This document shows positions 20,361-30,061 of a DNA stretch of 64,000 bases, piece after piece. Location of the stretch: assembly GCA_036362985.1 (NCBI GenBank), contig JAYGXS010000003.1, forward strand, positions 48,562,846 through 48,626,845. The letters run 5' to 3'. This DNA comes from Ligula intestinalis (Eukaryota; Platyhelminthes; Cestoda; Diphyllobothriidea; Diphyllobothriidae). A program made the translations under genes and the position numbers. The notes beneath the pieces were generated by a model. The model saw only the letters and a list, made by a program, of their open reading frames with translations. It did no database searches and was not told the origin of the DNA. Position 1 is the first letter of the stretch; every line of letters starts with the position of its first letter.

Positions 20361-21229
20361 TTTCTCCATGACCCCGAGAAAGGACCATCGGGAATTTAGA
20401 AGATCCGCTTGAAACTATTCTCTCTGCCTCGTGTCCCCCGAGAGCCTAGATGTTTCCATTAACCACCGCTGAATCAAACGAAGTCACGTGGAAGTACTCA
20501 GTCTAAAATGCTGTAGTTTCGTTGAATAATCACCTTCATTAGACCACCCGCACCTATTTCTGCTCTACTACTATCTTCCTTAGCAGAGTTTTTCTCTTAC
20601 ACACTTTTTGAACATGGAGGCCCGTTGAACACTGTCTCCATTTTCACTCTTTCTCCATGACCCCGGGAAAGGACCATCGGGAAATTAGGATATCCGCTTG
20701 AAACTATTCTCTCTGCCTCGTGTCCCCAGAGAACCTAGATGTTTCCATTAACCACCGCTGAATCACACGAAGCCACGCGGAAGTACTCAGTCTAAAATGC
20801 TGCAGTTTCGTTGACTACTCACCTTCATCAGGCCACCCACACCTATTTCTGCTCTACTACTATCTTCCTCAGCAGATTCTTTCTCTTACACACTTTTTGA
20901 ACATGGAGGCCCGTTGAGCACTGTCTCCATTTTCACTCTTTCTCCATGACCCCGAGAAAGGACCATCGGGAATTTAGGATATCCGCTTGAAACTATTCTA
21001 TCTGCCTCGTGTCCCCCGAGAACCTAGATGTTTCCATTAACCACCGCTGAATCACACGAAGCCACGCGGAAGTACTCAGTCTAAAATGCGGCAGTTTCGT
21101 TGAATACTCGCCTTCATCAGGCCACCCACACTTATTTCTGCTCTACTACTATCTTCCTAAGCAGTTTTTTTCTCTTGCACACTTTTTGAACATGGAGGCC
21201 CGTTGAACACTTTCTCCATTTTCAGTGTA
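20361..21229 (+). repeat. Three tandem 289-bp repeats in the LINE 3' untranslated region
   Basis: The phrase tttctccatgacccc recurs at 20361, 20650 and 20939, giving two exact 289-base periods and a third unit ending near 21225. Units differ by scattered substitutions. Each carries the same order of blocks (ggaccatcggga, ccgcttgaaactattct, ttccattaaccaccgctgaa, gaacatggaggcccgttga). The first unit begins 40 bases after the RT stop. Confidence 0.92.
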
Positions 21230-21799
21230 AGAGTTTTTTTAACTGCCATAATTTTTCATTTTTAGTTCAAAATTACCTGCAAAACATTGCTTAATGTTGC
21301 CCCAAAAGGAAAATTTCTGCTGACATTATTACGACTTTCTACGTCTACTTGCACATATTGTCAAATTATTTTTTGAATTTTTATTTTTTCGAAATTAACT
21401 TTGTACAGATAGTGCCGTACCGGCGCTGAAAAATATAAATTCCAAATTTCATGGAAGATCTGAACCTCTTCATACTCGAAATATCGAAATAATTACAAAA
21501 AACTATTCCGGAAGGCAATAACTCTTAGTGTACAAAATTGTACGCTTACAATTGTACCCGACAATTCGATTAAAATTTATTTGTCACTGACCAGCATGTC
21601 TGCAGTGAGCTTAAGCAATATATTAATCCTGTGTTCTCCCAATGGGGCATATCAAGCTTAAACGTAGTTGCCTTAGTCCAGCATAAGTCAAGCGATCCAT
21701 AAACGAAAGGACAAACTAGCAGTTCTCGTGTAAACCTGTTAGAATGCATACTCGAAATTTCAGCTCTTTGGTAACAGACAAAAATTATATTGAACGTAA

Positions 21800-22532
21800 T
21801 ATTTTTTGAATTTATATTTATCAGCGCCGGTATGGCACTATCTGTACAAAGTATATTTCGAAAAAATAAAAATTCAAAAAAGAATTTGACAATATGTGCA
21901 AATAAACGTAGAAAGTTGTAATGATGTCAGCAGAAATTGTGCTTTTGGGGCAACATTTAGCAATGTTTGCAGGTAATTTTGAACTAAAAACGAAAACTTA
22001 TGGCAGTTAAAAAAACTCTTACAGTGAAAATGGAGGCAGTGTTCAACGGGCCTCCGTGTTCAAAAAGTATGTAAGCGAAAAAACTGCTAAGGAAGATAGT
22101 AGTAGAGCAGAACTAGGTTTGGGTGGTCTGATGAAGGTGAGTAGTCAACGAAACTGCAGCATTTTAGACTGAGTACTTCCGCGTGGCTTCTTTTGCTTCA
22201 GCAGTGGTTAATGGAAACATCTAGGCTCTCGGGGGACACGAGGCAGAGAGAATAGTTTCAAGCGGGTCTCCTAAATTCCCGATGGTCCTTTCTCGGGGTC
22301 ATGGACAAAGCTGCTCGGAAAAGATGAGGAGAATAGAAGGTGAATAGAATCAGTGTTAAGATAAGTGTGCAGTCTCCGTTTGAAAGCAGACAGTCTAGTT
22401 GATGACCTCATTTCGCTTGGCAAGTTATTCCAAAGAAAGCTATATCTGGAAGCAAAAAACAAAGAGCGTTTACATGAGGAAGATGCAGGAGGGAGTATAA
22501 GAAGTGCCGAGTTTCTTAGGTTGTAGGGACGG
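21800..22532 (-). mobile_element. 5'-truncated LINE copy in opposite orientation
   Basis: The minus strand starts within the RT C-terminus (YNLRNSALLILPPASSS, then LFFASRYSFLWNNLPSEMRS and LSAFKRRLHTYL at 22271-22500). It continues into one 289-bp 3'-UTR unit and the AT-rich tail. It is the same subfamily as the LINE ending at 21452. The truncation at 22532 is typical of incomplete LINE reverse transcription. Confidence 0.87.
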
Positions 22533-22744
22533 TATATGCATTCATAAACTTGACAAAGCGATTATTCTCCAACGTAATTTTACTTGTGCTGCTTTATTTA
22601 CTCGTTGGTTTTGCATGAACAGGCTATCTCTACATGTAAAACTTAAGTTTACCTACTACGCCCGAATTCCACTTTTTCGGAATTTTCCACTTTGTTAAGA
22701 AAGCTGGCATTTCTATAAAACTTTCCTTTGTAAATCATAATATA

Positions 22745-22885
22745 CCCTATGGTGAAGAACGATCATTACTTTATTGCTGTAAGACTTTAGGGGCCACAGC
22801 CTGGGCTGCGTTTGAGTAAGAGGGAGTTACTTGTAAAAATCGTAGGATGCATAAGTTTGGCAACCTACTGTATCTAAGTTACCTC
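22745..22885 (+). repeat. Dispersed repeat family R2, plus-strand copy
   Basis: It matches the reverse complement of 10385-10515 (ggctgcgtttgag, gggagttacttgtaaaaat, cctactgta). A short hairpin cagc-ctgg-gctg at 22797-22808 lies where the other copy has a stronger hairpin. Confidence 0.55.
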
Positions 22886-23479
22886 TTTAAAAGGTGTCGA
22901 ATGTCTGCGTACTGTATTTTTTGAAGATTAAGTTATTATGAGAATGGGAAATTTTTCTCAGCTTTTTGACCTTTCTAAAATTAAGGGCATATCTTCTGTT
23001 GAGATTGAAAGAACCAACTTTTCTATGTGTACCGGAGCACGTTTTAGTATATTTGCTTACTTCTAGGCTCAGTTCTGAAATAAAAAATGCCGAGGAGAGT
23101 GGCAGAATAGTAATGACAATTTTGAGAAAACTACTTATGTTCTCTCCGTTCCGGTTCGAGTTTTTCTATTAATCGATTGTGCTCTATAGATAGAAAGCGT
23201 ATAAATACCTTTCGCACATGGTTTCAAAGAGAAAGTTTACGGCATGTCTCGGGTTCTTGTATATATCCTTGTTTATGGTCGTAAGATTCGGTGGCCTTAT
23301 AGGATTATTACTCATTTTTATGGCACAAGACATGGCAGCTTTACAAAATATAATTTTTAAAAATATTTCGCTCGATTTCATAATTGGACTAACCTACATA
23401 ACACGAACGCAAAACAAACCTGTCTGTTATATAAATATACATTGTTAACATTTTTCGCTTTTTGTTTTTGTTTTTTTAT
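22886..23479. other. No recognised gene
   Basis: AT-rich sequence with short open frames and no motif. The next decayed LINE starts near 23480. Confidence 0.45.
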
Positions 23480-25250
23480 AGTCCTCCGCTAAACGAGGTC
23501 ACGAAATCCCCCTTTTACTGAATGAAGATAAAACATTTGTGCTAGATGAGTCTGAGAAGGCTGAACTGTTCAATGCATTCTTTGCAAAGCATCTTACGAC
23601 GGAATCCAAACCGGTCCCGTCGTTTCAGCCATGCTCACTCAATATAATCAGTACCATAGATTTCTCCATAGAAGTAATTCGTAAGCACATTATCCGTCTG
23701 AAAAACTCGCACTCCTCGGGAACGGACGGTATTCCAAACTCACTTATCAAGAGTGTGTTGAGCTTCTTCCGATTGCTGAGTCATGTTTTTTCAGTTAACC
23801 TGTTAACGGTTACTTTCCTGAGTCATGGAAGACGTCAATTATTCTTCTAGTCTTCAAGTCAGGATCTCTTTCGGACGTAAATAACTACCGAGGTGTTCAT
23901 AAAACCCCGGCCCTAGCCAAACTTCTGGAAAAGATCATTGTTAATCAAATTCACAATTTTGTGTAGAAAATAAACTATTAAGCGCCTCACAGCATGGATT
24001 TTTACCTGGAAGATCATGCGAAACCTGTCACTTGGCATTTCTTAACCTTGTACTTCACTTCGTAATGAGCAGCAATCAGTCCTAGTGATTTACTTTGACC
24101 TTAGTAAAGCTTTCGACAAGGTGCCGCACAGGCGCCTTCTAGTGAAACTAGAAGCCCTAAGCATCAGGCTTCCTCTCCTCGATTTTATTGCTTCCTACCT
24201 GTCTAACCGCAGCCAGAAGGTCTTAGTAGGCAATAGCTACTCGATGCCTTAGCCGATCACGAGTGGCGATTTTCAAGGTATGGTTTTAGGTCCCCTCCTT
24301 TTCATTCTTTCCATAAATGAAATTTCAACAGTACTAAATAATTCGGAAAATTTCATTTATGCTGATGACCTTAAGTGTTTTTGACTCATTTTCTAAGGAC
24401 ACGGCCAGAAGTTGCGTTGATAAAGTTAACGCAGACTTGCGTACCCTCTCAAGTTGGAGCGCCACATGACAGATTGAGTTTTCCTCATCCAAATGTAGTT
24501 TCATGTGCTTGCGTCCCGCAAAGCTTCTGGACCCATTATCTTCCAAAATAGTCCACTGGTAGAAAGATCTACGATAAAGGATTAAGGTCTCACTTACACC
24601 AATAAGCTTGCATTATCACCTCATGCAGCTCAAATTTCTGCCAAGGCCGCACAGATATGTGGGTTTATATCGCATAATTTTTCCTTCCACAAAATAAAAT
24701 TAAAACTATCCCGCATGTTTGTTCTCCCTATACTAGAATACTGCTGTCCCCTTTTTGGTCTTATGAACACGAATGACCGTAGTAAGATTGAAAAGGTTCA
24801 GCGAGTTTTCACTCGTAAAATATTGTCTCTTTTTGGGTCTAGTTTTTCTCATACAGATAGATGCGAATTGGCAGACATTAAATTTCTTTGGGTAAGATGA
24901 CTTGAAGCTGGTGTATGCTTTCTGTTTCGCGTTAACAATAGTCCTAATCTCCCACAAATTAACGCTCTCACTCCGGTAAACCGACCTTACGCCACTCGAA
25001 ACTCCTCGATGATAATTTTACCACCCCGTAGCTCCACATCTTACCGTCCTCGTTCTTTTTACCTTCAAATATGCTTTTATTTGGAACAATCTCCCACTCG
25101 AGATTAGGTTGTCTACTACATTATCGATTTTCAAAAGCAAGTTATGTAAGCATTTCACTTTGGAAAAAATAAAGTCGTTACTGTCTGTTTCCTTTCCAAA
25201 CACGCAATTTCTAGATTTCTTAAAGGATCCTCCTGGCATTTGAAGCTGTT
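23480..25250 (+). pseudogene. Heavily decayed CR1/Jockey-like LINE reverse transcriptase
   Basis: Fragments in changing frames follow the RT order: EKAELFNAFFAKHLTTES, LKNSHSSGTDGIPNSLI, NYRGVHKTPALAKLLEKII, SQHGFLPGRSCETCHLAFLN, YFDLSKAFDKVPHRRLL, GMVLGPLLFILSIN, FIYADDLKCF, MFVLPILEYCCPLFGL and the C-terminal WNNLPLEIRLS (near 25095). It is closely related to the 13.5-21.4 kb LINE but much older, with many shifts and stops. The endonuclease is absent. Confidence 0.87.
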
Positions 25251-25545
25251 CCCAGGATACGGTGACCTTCGAGGTTATTGCTTTGCCGCCAACTTATCGG
25301 TGGACTCTGGAGTCTGGTGGGTCACATCTGGGTGATGCTGCCGTGATTTTCACTGTCTTCTTTTGTTGTTCCGGATGACCCCTTCTTAACTTATCGCTAA
25401 GTTATTTTTCCCATGACAAAAAGTGTCCCGAACCCTCAACAATAGGATCCCATCTATCTGTACCATGCTACCTCTTAAGGCTGTTTTTTCTCTTATATTT
25501 TTTTGGAAATCGGTGGCTCGCCGAACTCATCCACCGATGTATGAG
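25251..25545 (-). repeat. Terminal direct repeat of PLE lineage B, 3' copy
   Basis: It shares a long series of blocks in the same orientation with 27268-27600: tggtggactctg, gtctggtgg, gaccccttcttaac, gaaccctcaaca, ccatgctacctcttaaggc versus ctatgctacctattaaggc, and cggtggctcgccgaactca. Direct terminal repeats flanking a PLE body are expected for this class (pseudo-LTRs). Confidence 0.75.
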
Positions 25546-26600
25546 TTTTTTTACTGCCCATCGGTTGATAGCGAGCTGGTGCTTAGGCACCCTCGTGCCA
25601 AGACGTTTGCCCGTTTCACCGACATACCTTACATCACAATCTAAGCAAGGGGTGCAGCAGACCACCGCTGATTGTTCGGTCATTGGAAGCGGACCTTTAC
25701 GCTTAATTACCCGTTGCCTGATAGTTAGTACCGGTTTGTGAGCCCTACCAATCCCGAACGGTTTTAGCAGTCTTGCAGTCACCTCTGAGACATTCTTCAC
25801 ATAGGGAATTGACAGCCAGAACTTCGGTTTCTCCTCGGTTTCTCCTCAGTCGACACCTCAGGACAGCACTTCCTGAGACACTTGTGCAAGAAGGACTTCG
25901 GGTAACCATTAGCCTCGAATAGGGCATGTAGGTACTTCCTCTCCTCCTTCCTCCCATCGCAGCAACTGCAGTGTGTTTTAGCGCGCTGGAAGAGAGTCAT
26001 GACGCAGCGGCGTTTGTGCCCGACTGGGTGATTACTTCTGAAGTGAAGGAGGCGTGTAGTGTTGGTTGTCTTGCGGCACACCATCGTTCTTATCTTCCCG
26101 TCCGCCAGCTTTGTGACTATAACGTCGAGGATTGGCAATTGATTATCAACCTTCTCTTCCAATGTGAACTGTATGACAGGAATGATGGAATTTAGTAATG
26201 TCTTGAAGGTCGGCACATCGCTCCTTTTGATTTTGACAAATGTGTCATCAACATATCTGGCTCAGAATTTCGGAGTAGTTTTTTTATCATAAGTCGACGG
26301 GATTTTTGCAGCATTTAAAATAATTTTTGTCGCTTTTTTGACAAACCTTCTCATTGGATGCACATCAATTTGGGTGCGTGGTTTTAGATATCATTTGAGG
26401 TAAGAACGTAACGAAACGTTTCCGCTTCGTATCCTGACTAGCCAAAAGGTATATCGCGAACGCCAAGAGTATTCTGCAATCAGGTGCCCCAATGTTAAAC
26501 ACAGGAATACGAAGTTTATTTGGATTATTGCATACTTTTGAATGTTCATCTGTCAGAAGTGGCCTCCATTCAAACCGACTGAATCTTCAGAGGCCGTGAG
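25468..26600 (-). pseudogene. Penelope-like element lineage B: RT C-terminus and GIY-YIG
   Basis: Minus-strand frames give the end of the RT palm, ARYVDDTFVKIKR (YVDD near 26247-26258, preceded by a TGA). The thumb follows: LEEKVDNQLPILDVIVTKL, HFRSNHPVGHKRRCVMTLFQ, QRAKTHCSCC. The GIY-YIG domain is CTPCLDCDVRYVGETGKRLG then TRVPKHQLAI at about 25560-25680. A frameshift near 25800 separates thumb and nuclease. The sequence is only distantly related to the intact PLE at 14601, so this is a separate lineage. It cannot be active. Confidence 0.85.
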
Positions 26601-27267
26601 TGCACCCTAGAATTTGATTACTTCTTTGAATTGGCTCGGACGGGCCATCTGTGTGGTGACCCGTTTTAGCTACAGCAGAAGTTGGCCCATATGGGCGTTC
26701 GATTGATTGCCTTCTCGCGGATGCCCGTTGAAGTATGCAATGGCCTTCCTGAAGAAGTGGTCCTTTTTGAAACGCTGAAGCCATTTAACTGCAATCTTGA
26801 TTCCCACTGGCTAAGAGATTGTTTTACCCAAAATGAAAATTGTGTCAGTATGGGCGATTTGCGACTGGCTCACACATATCGCTGGTGTTAACTTTGTGTG
26901 TCGTGTGTACTGCTGTTAAACTTAAAATGTTTGCGAATGTTGGATATGAAAAGGGAGCTTCTGGGCAAGAGCCTTGTTCCCTCAGAAATGTGACTTTAAG
27001 TAACTTATCTGCCTTTTACATACGACGCTCAATGGATTGTGCACAATCAATGACCTACTTGGATAAAAAATGCGTAAAAATGAAAACACTGGTATGTATT
27101 CTAGCGGAAATTTTGAAGGCCTTTTGAAAATTTACAGTAGAGCACAATGAAAATGGAACCAATACACCTCAACAGAAGCTTACACGAATGAATACAATGG
27201 CGCACGTTCCAAGTGCTTGCACGAAAAAATGAGCATCGAGCATCAAAACAGTTTGTTTATTGTTGAT
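26601..27267. other. Presumed decayed N-terminal part of PLE lineage B
   Basis: This lies between the recognisable RT and the upstream terminal repeat of the minus-strand PLE, so by position it should be its N-terminal coding region. I could not recognise conserved blocks in any frame. Confidence 0.35.
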
Positions 27268-27600
27268 GGTGGTGGCCTTCGAGGTCGCTAGCTCTGATAA
27301 TCGCGGTCTTTTAAGTTGTCACCAACTTGTTGGTGGACTCTGCAGTCTGGTGGATCGCATCTCGGTGATGTTGCCTTGACTTCCACTGCCTCCTTCTCGA
27401 TGCGATCCTGTTGTCCCGGAGGACCCTTCTTAACTCACCGTCATGACAATAAGCGTCTTGAACCCTCAACAGCAGGAACCTATATAACTGCATCCTGTCA
27501 TACTATGCTACCTATTAAGGCAGTTTTTTCTACTCCATTTTTTTGGAACTCGGTGGCTCGCCGAACTCAGCCACCGATGTAGGAGTTTTTTACTGTCCAG
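27268..27600 (-). repeat. Terminal direct repeat of PLE lineage B, 5' copy
   Basis: Same orientation and block order as 25251-25545, and extends to the gagccaccg motif of the GIY-YIG C-terminus. It marks the upstream end of the minus-strand PLE. Confidence 0.72.
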
Positions 27601-29978
27601 GTTATTATTTTATATGAGGGTTCGTTGCTAATCGGATCTTACTTACCATTTTTCCACGCATAACGTTCTACTTATTCCTGTTTTCATACAGTCGCTTATG
27701 CGCAGCTGTGATTAACAATTTTGTATTTTTTTCTTTTTACGATAGCACTAGGTTTGTAATGAAAGGGCACATTGGGCCTTGAATGTACAATTAACTGTTA
27801 TTATTCTGAGCAGCAACATGGAGGCTTAAATTTAAGACGTTTCAGCCCAAAATAATTATCAAACACGCAACACTGGAAGTGGTTGCGCAGAGTGCTGTAC
27901 GGAGGCGTCAACTCGAGATACCCATTGGTGGATATACGATGTGTAACTTAGGATTTAAATATTTTTCGATTCGTCTTGGTTGCGGGGTGGGCGATTATCC
28001 TGAGGACTGTCTGGTTAACCGTTTGAATGTTTTTGTTGCTGTGGCCAAATACTTGAAATTATTCCTCAACCCATCGCACAACCAGCTTCTGATCATTGAT
28101 GTGGGATTCGGAGATGCGTTATAGTTGACATGTGTATTTACAAGGACAGCCTACGTAGGTAAAACGATATGCTACGTCAGAGTGCCTTTTAAAATAACTT
28201 TGGCTCAAAACCACCATGCGCAATAGCTTTCTTGGAATGATTCAGTCTTAAAGAACCATCGTGGGTAGTGCGTTGTATTCCATAAATAAGCTGTTTTGCA
28301 AACATCCGGTTCAAACTAAGCGTCTGCTCGTATCACGTACACATTATAATAATCTAGCTGTTCAACCGAGGGAGAAATAACTTCCAATTCCTGGCCACAC
28401 AAACGAAAGCTAGCATCAATTTAGATTCCCCGATGCAAAGATAACCGTCTGAACCGGTAACAAGACGAGTCGAGAATTGATTGAAACCTCAGCAGCAAAG
28501 GGGAACTGCATTTTCAAAATAAAAGGTGCCTTTATTTTCGTGTTTTATAGTGAATAGATGCTTTAATTAGAATTATACGCTGTCTTTGATAATGGATTTT
28601 ACCGGATCCTGCATCACTGTTTTATTGCTGTAAATAGTGTTTTGTACGGCCTTAAAAGAGCGCGAGTTTTTGAATCTTTAATTTTGCACTTGCTGGTCAA
28701 GAGAGTATTTAACAGGTTAGCGCCCGCAAATAGACAGATTTTGTAGTAACTTGAATGCTTTTCATTCACACACCTGATTTGGGCTACGCGACTGGATCAT
28801 CCGTTTTCGGAATAAGTACCCGACAAACAGGGGTTGGTGCCGACCATACATGCATATGCGCCTCCTGTGATCTATTTTTATCTCACAATTTAACTGCGAG
28901 GTTCGAATGTATCGCCTTTAGCGGCTTTGCACGGTCTTTAAGCACTGCTGCAGCTGAGAACATGCGTGATTTGGAATTTATTCTGGTTATTGTTACAGTT
29001 TAACGAATATGTATTCCCGTTCTTCCCAAACCGACCTAACTACTTTTTGACTTAATGTATAATTCTGTCCACTTTAAGAGTGTGATAGGTGCTTATCATG
29101 TGGTAGTTATGATTGATTATTATCGTTTTACATTTGAGCATGCTTTATAAGACTTTTCGCATCCACTTGCATTTTCTGTCTGTCTGTTATCTGTCGGCCT
29201 TGATAAACATGACAGTGGATGAGCCTGCCATCCCCAGTCTTGCGCAGCGGCACATCGCCTTTACTGATGTTGCTAGGATGTTACTGCTGCGCACCAATAT
29301 TTCTGCTGCCGTTCACCTGGGACTTCCACCCCAATTGCTTCGGGGTTTGCGTTGTCTTGCTACAGAGCCAGAAGAAATATTGTAACTGATAGTGCCATTT
29401 TAGCCTTCTTATGGTTGGGGAAAATGAAGGATTCTTAAAACTGGGTGACACGTAACTTTCACCAAGTGCGCCAGTTTTAGCCAGGCATGACGGTTTTTCA
29501 CATGACAGTTGAAAATTTTTCCGTATGCCACAGGAGTAACCCTCATATTCTACGATTGGAATGAATTGTTAATTCTACTGAAAGGCGGAAACTGTATTTC
29601 TGAGAATATTTGAATGGATGCTAAACGGTGAATATCATATGATGTTTTAAGAACCAACCTACCTCTGTAATGAAGAAAATTTCTACCTAACTGATTAGGT
29701 AGTCGTATTTTATTCATATGAATGTTATACGTTGCTAACCAATATAACGGTATATCTGGACTTCTTTGTTTTGCTCCAAATTTAAAGTAAAGAGCAATCA
29801 ATTTCAACATGAAACAGCAATGGTTTGATTATACTTTTCAATCAGGAAATTATTTAAGCTATACTCCTCCGCCTATTTAGTTATATTTTACTCCATTGGA
29901 ATAAGACTGTCGACGAATTTTTACAATTTGATATCTGATGCCTACAGTCTTAGCTTTTTTCTGTTCTTTTGCCTTTAG
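27601..29978. other. Stretch upstream of the ACSL exons with no firm gene
   Basis: Several small open frames exist. The least random-looking is 29212-29385 on the plus strand (MTVDEPAIPSLAQRHIAFTD..., Leu/Ala-rich), but it matches no family I know and ends in a stop without an obvious splice donor. A promoter and 5' exon for the downstream ACSL gene could lie here; I cannot point to them. Confidence 0.4.
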
Positions 29979-30061
29979 AATTCTCAAATATGAAATCAGG
30001 TTGCCTACTGCCTGTGAGCACCTTTAGATTTGACAACGAGGCCTTCATTAAAGATGCTGAG
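29979..30061 (+). CDS. ACSL: ACSL exon 1 (first visible)
   Basis: After gcctttag the exon reads (N)[20 protein letters not shown] and KDAE, ending GAG before gttcgt. It fits the poorly conserved N-terminal part. Both boundaries are tentative: a donor at 30082/83 would also keep phase, and translation may start at ATG 29990 or in an upstream exon. Confidence 0.55.

Larger units (their letters stand above)
20140..22532. repeat. Large imperfect palindrome of two facing LINE 3' ends
   Basis: The left arm 20140-21452 contains the RT C-terminus, three 289-bp units and an AT-rich tail. The right arm 21800-22532 is its reverse complement with only one 289-bp unit. Without the two extra units, both arms are about 735 bases. 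The centre (21453-21799) is not shared. Confidence 0.85.

Noticed and set aside
20361..21229. CRISPR-like or satellite array
   Set aside because: Units of 289 bp without spacers directly follow an RT stop, and the inverted LINE copy carries the same unit, so it is a LINE 3' UTR.
22126..22160. CTGATGA followed by CGAAAC in the inverted LINE 3' unit, resembling a hammerhead core
   Set aside because: No stem I pairing, the base after stem III is not the required U, no stem II, and sister units read CTAATGA, so it is chance.
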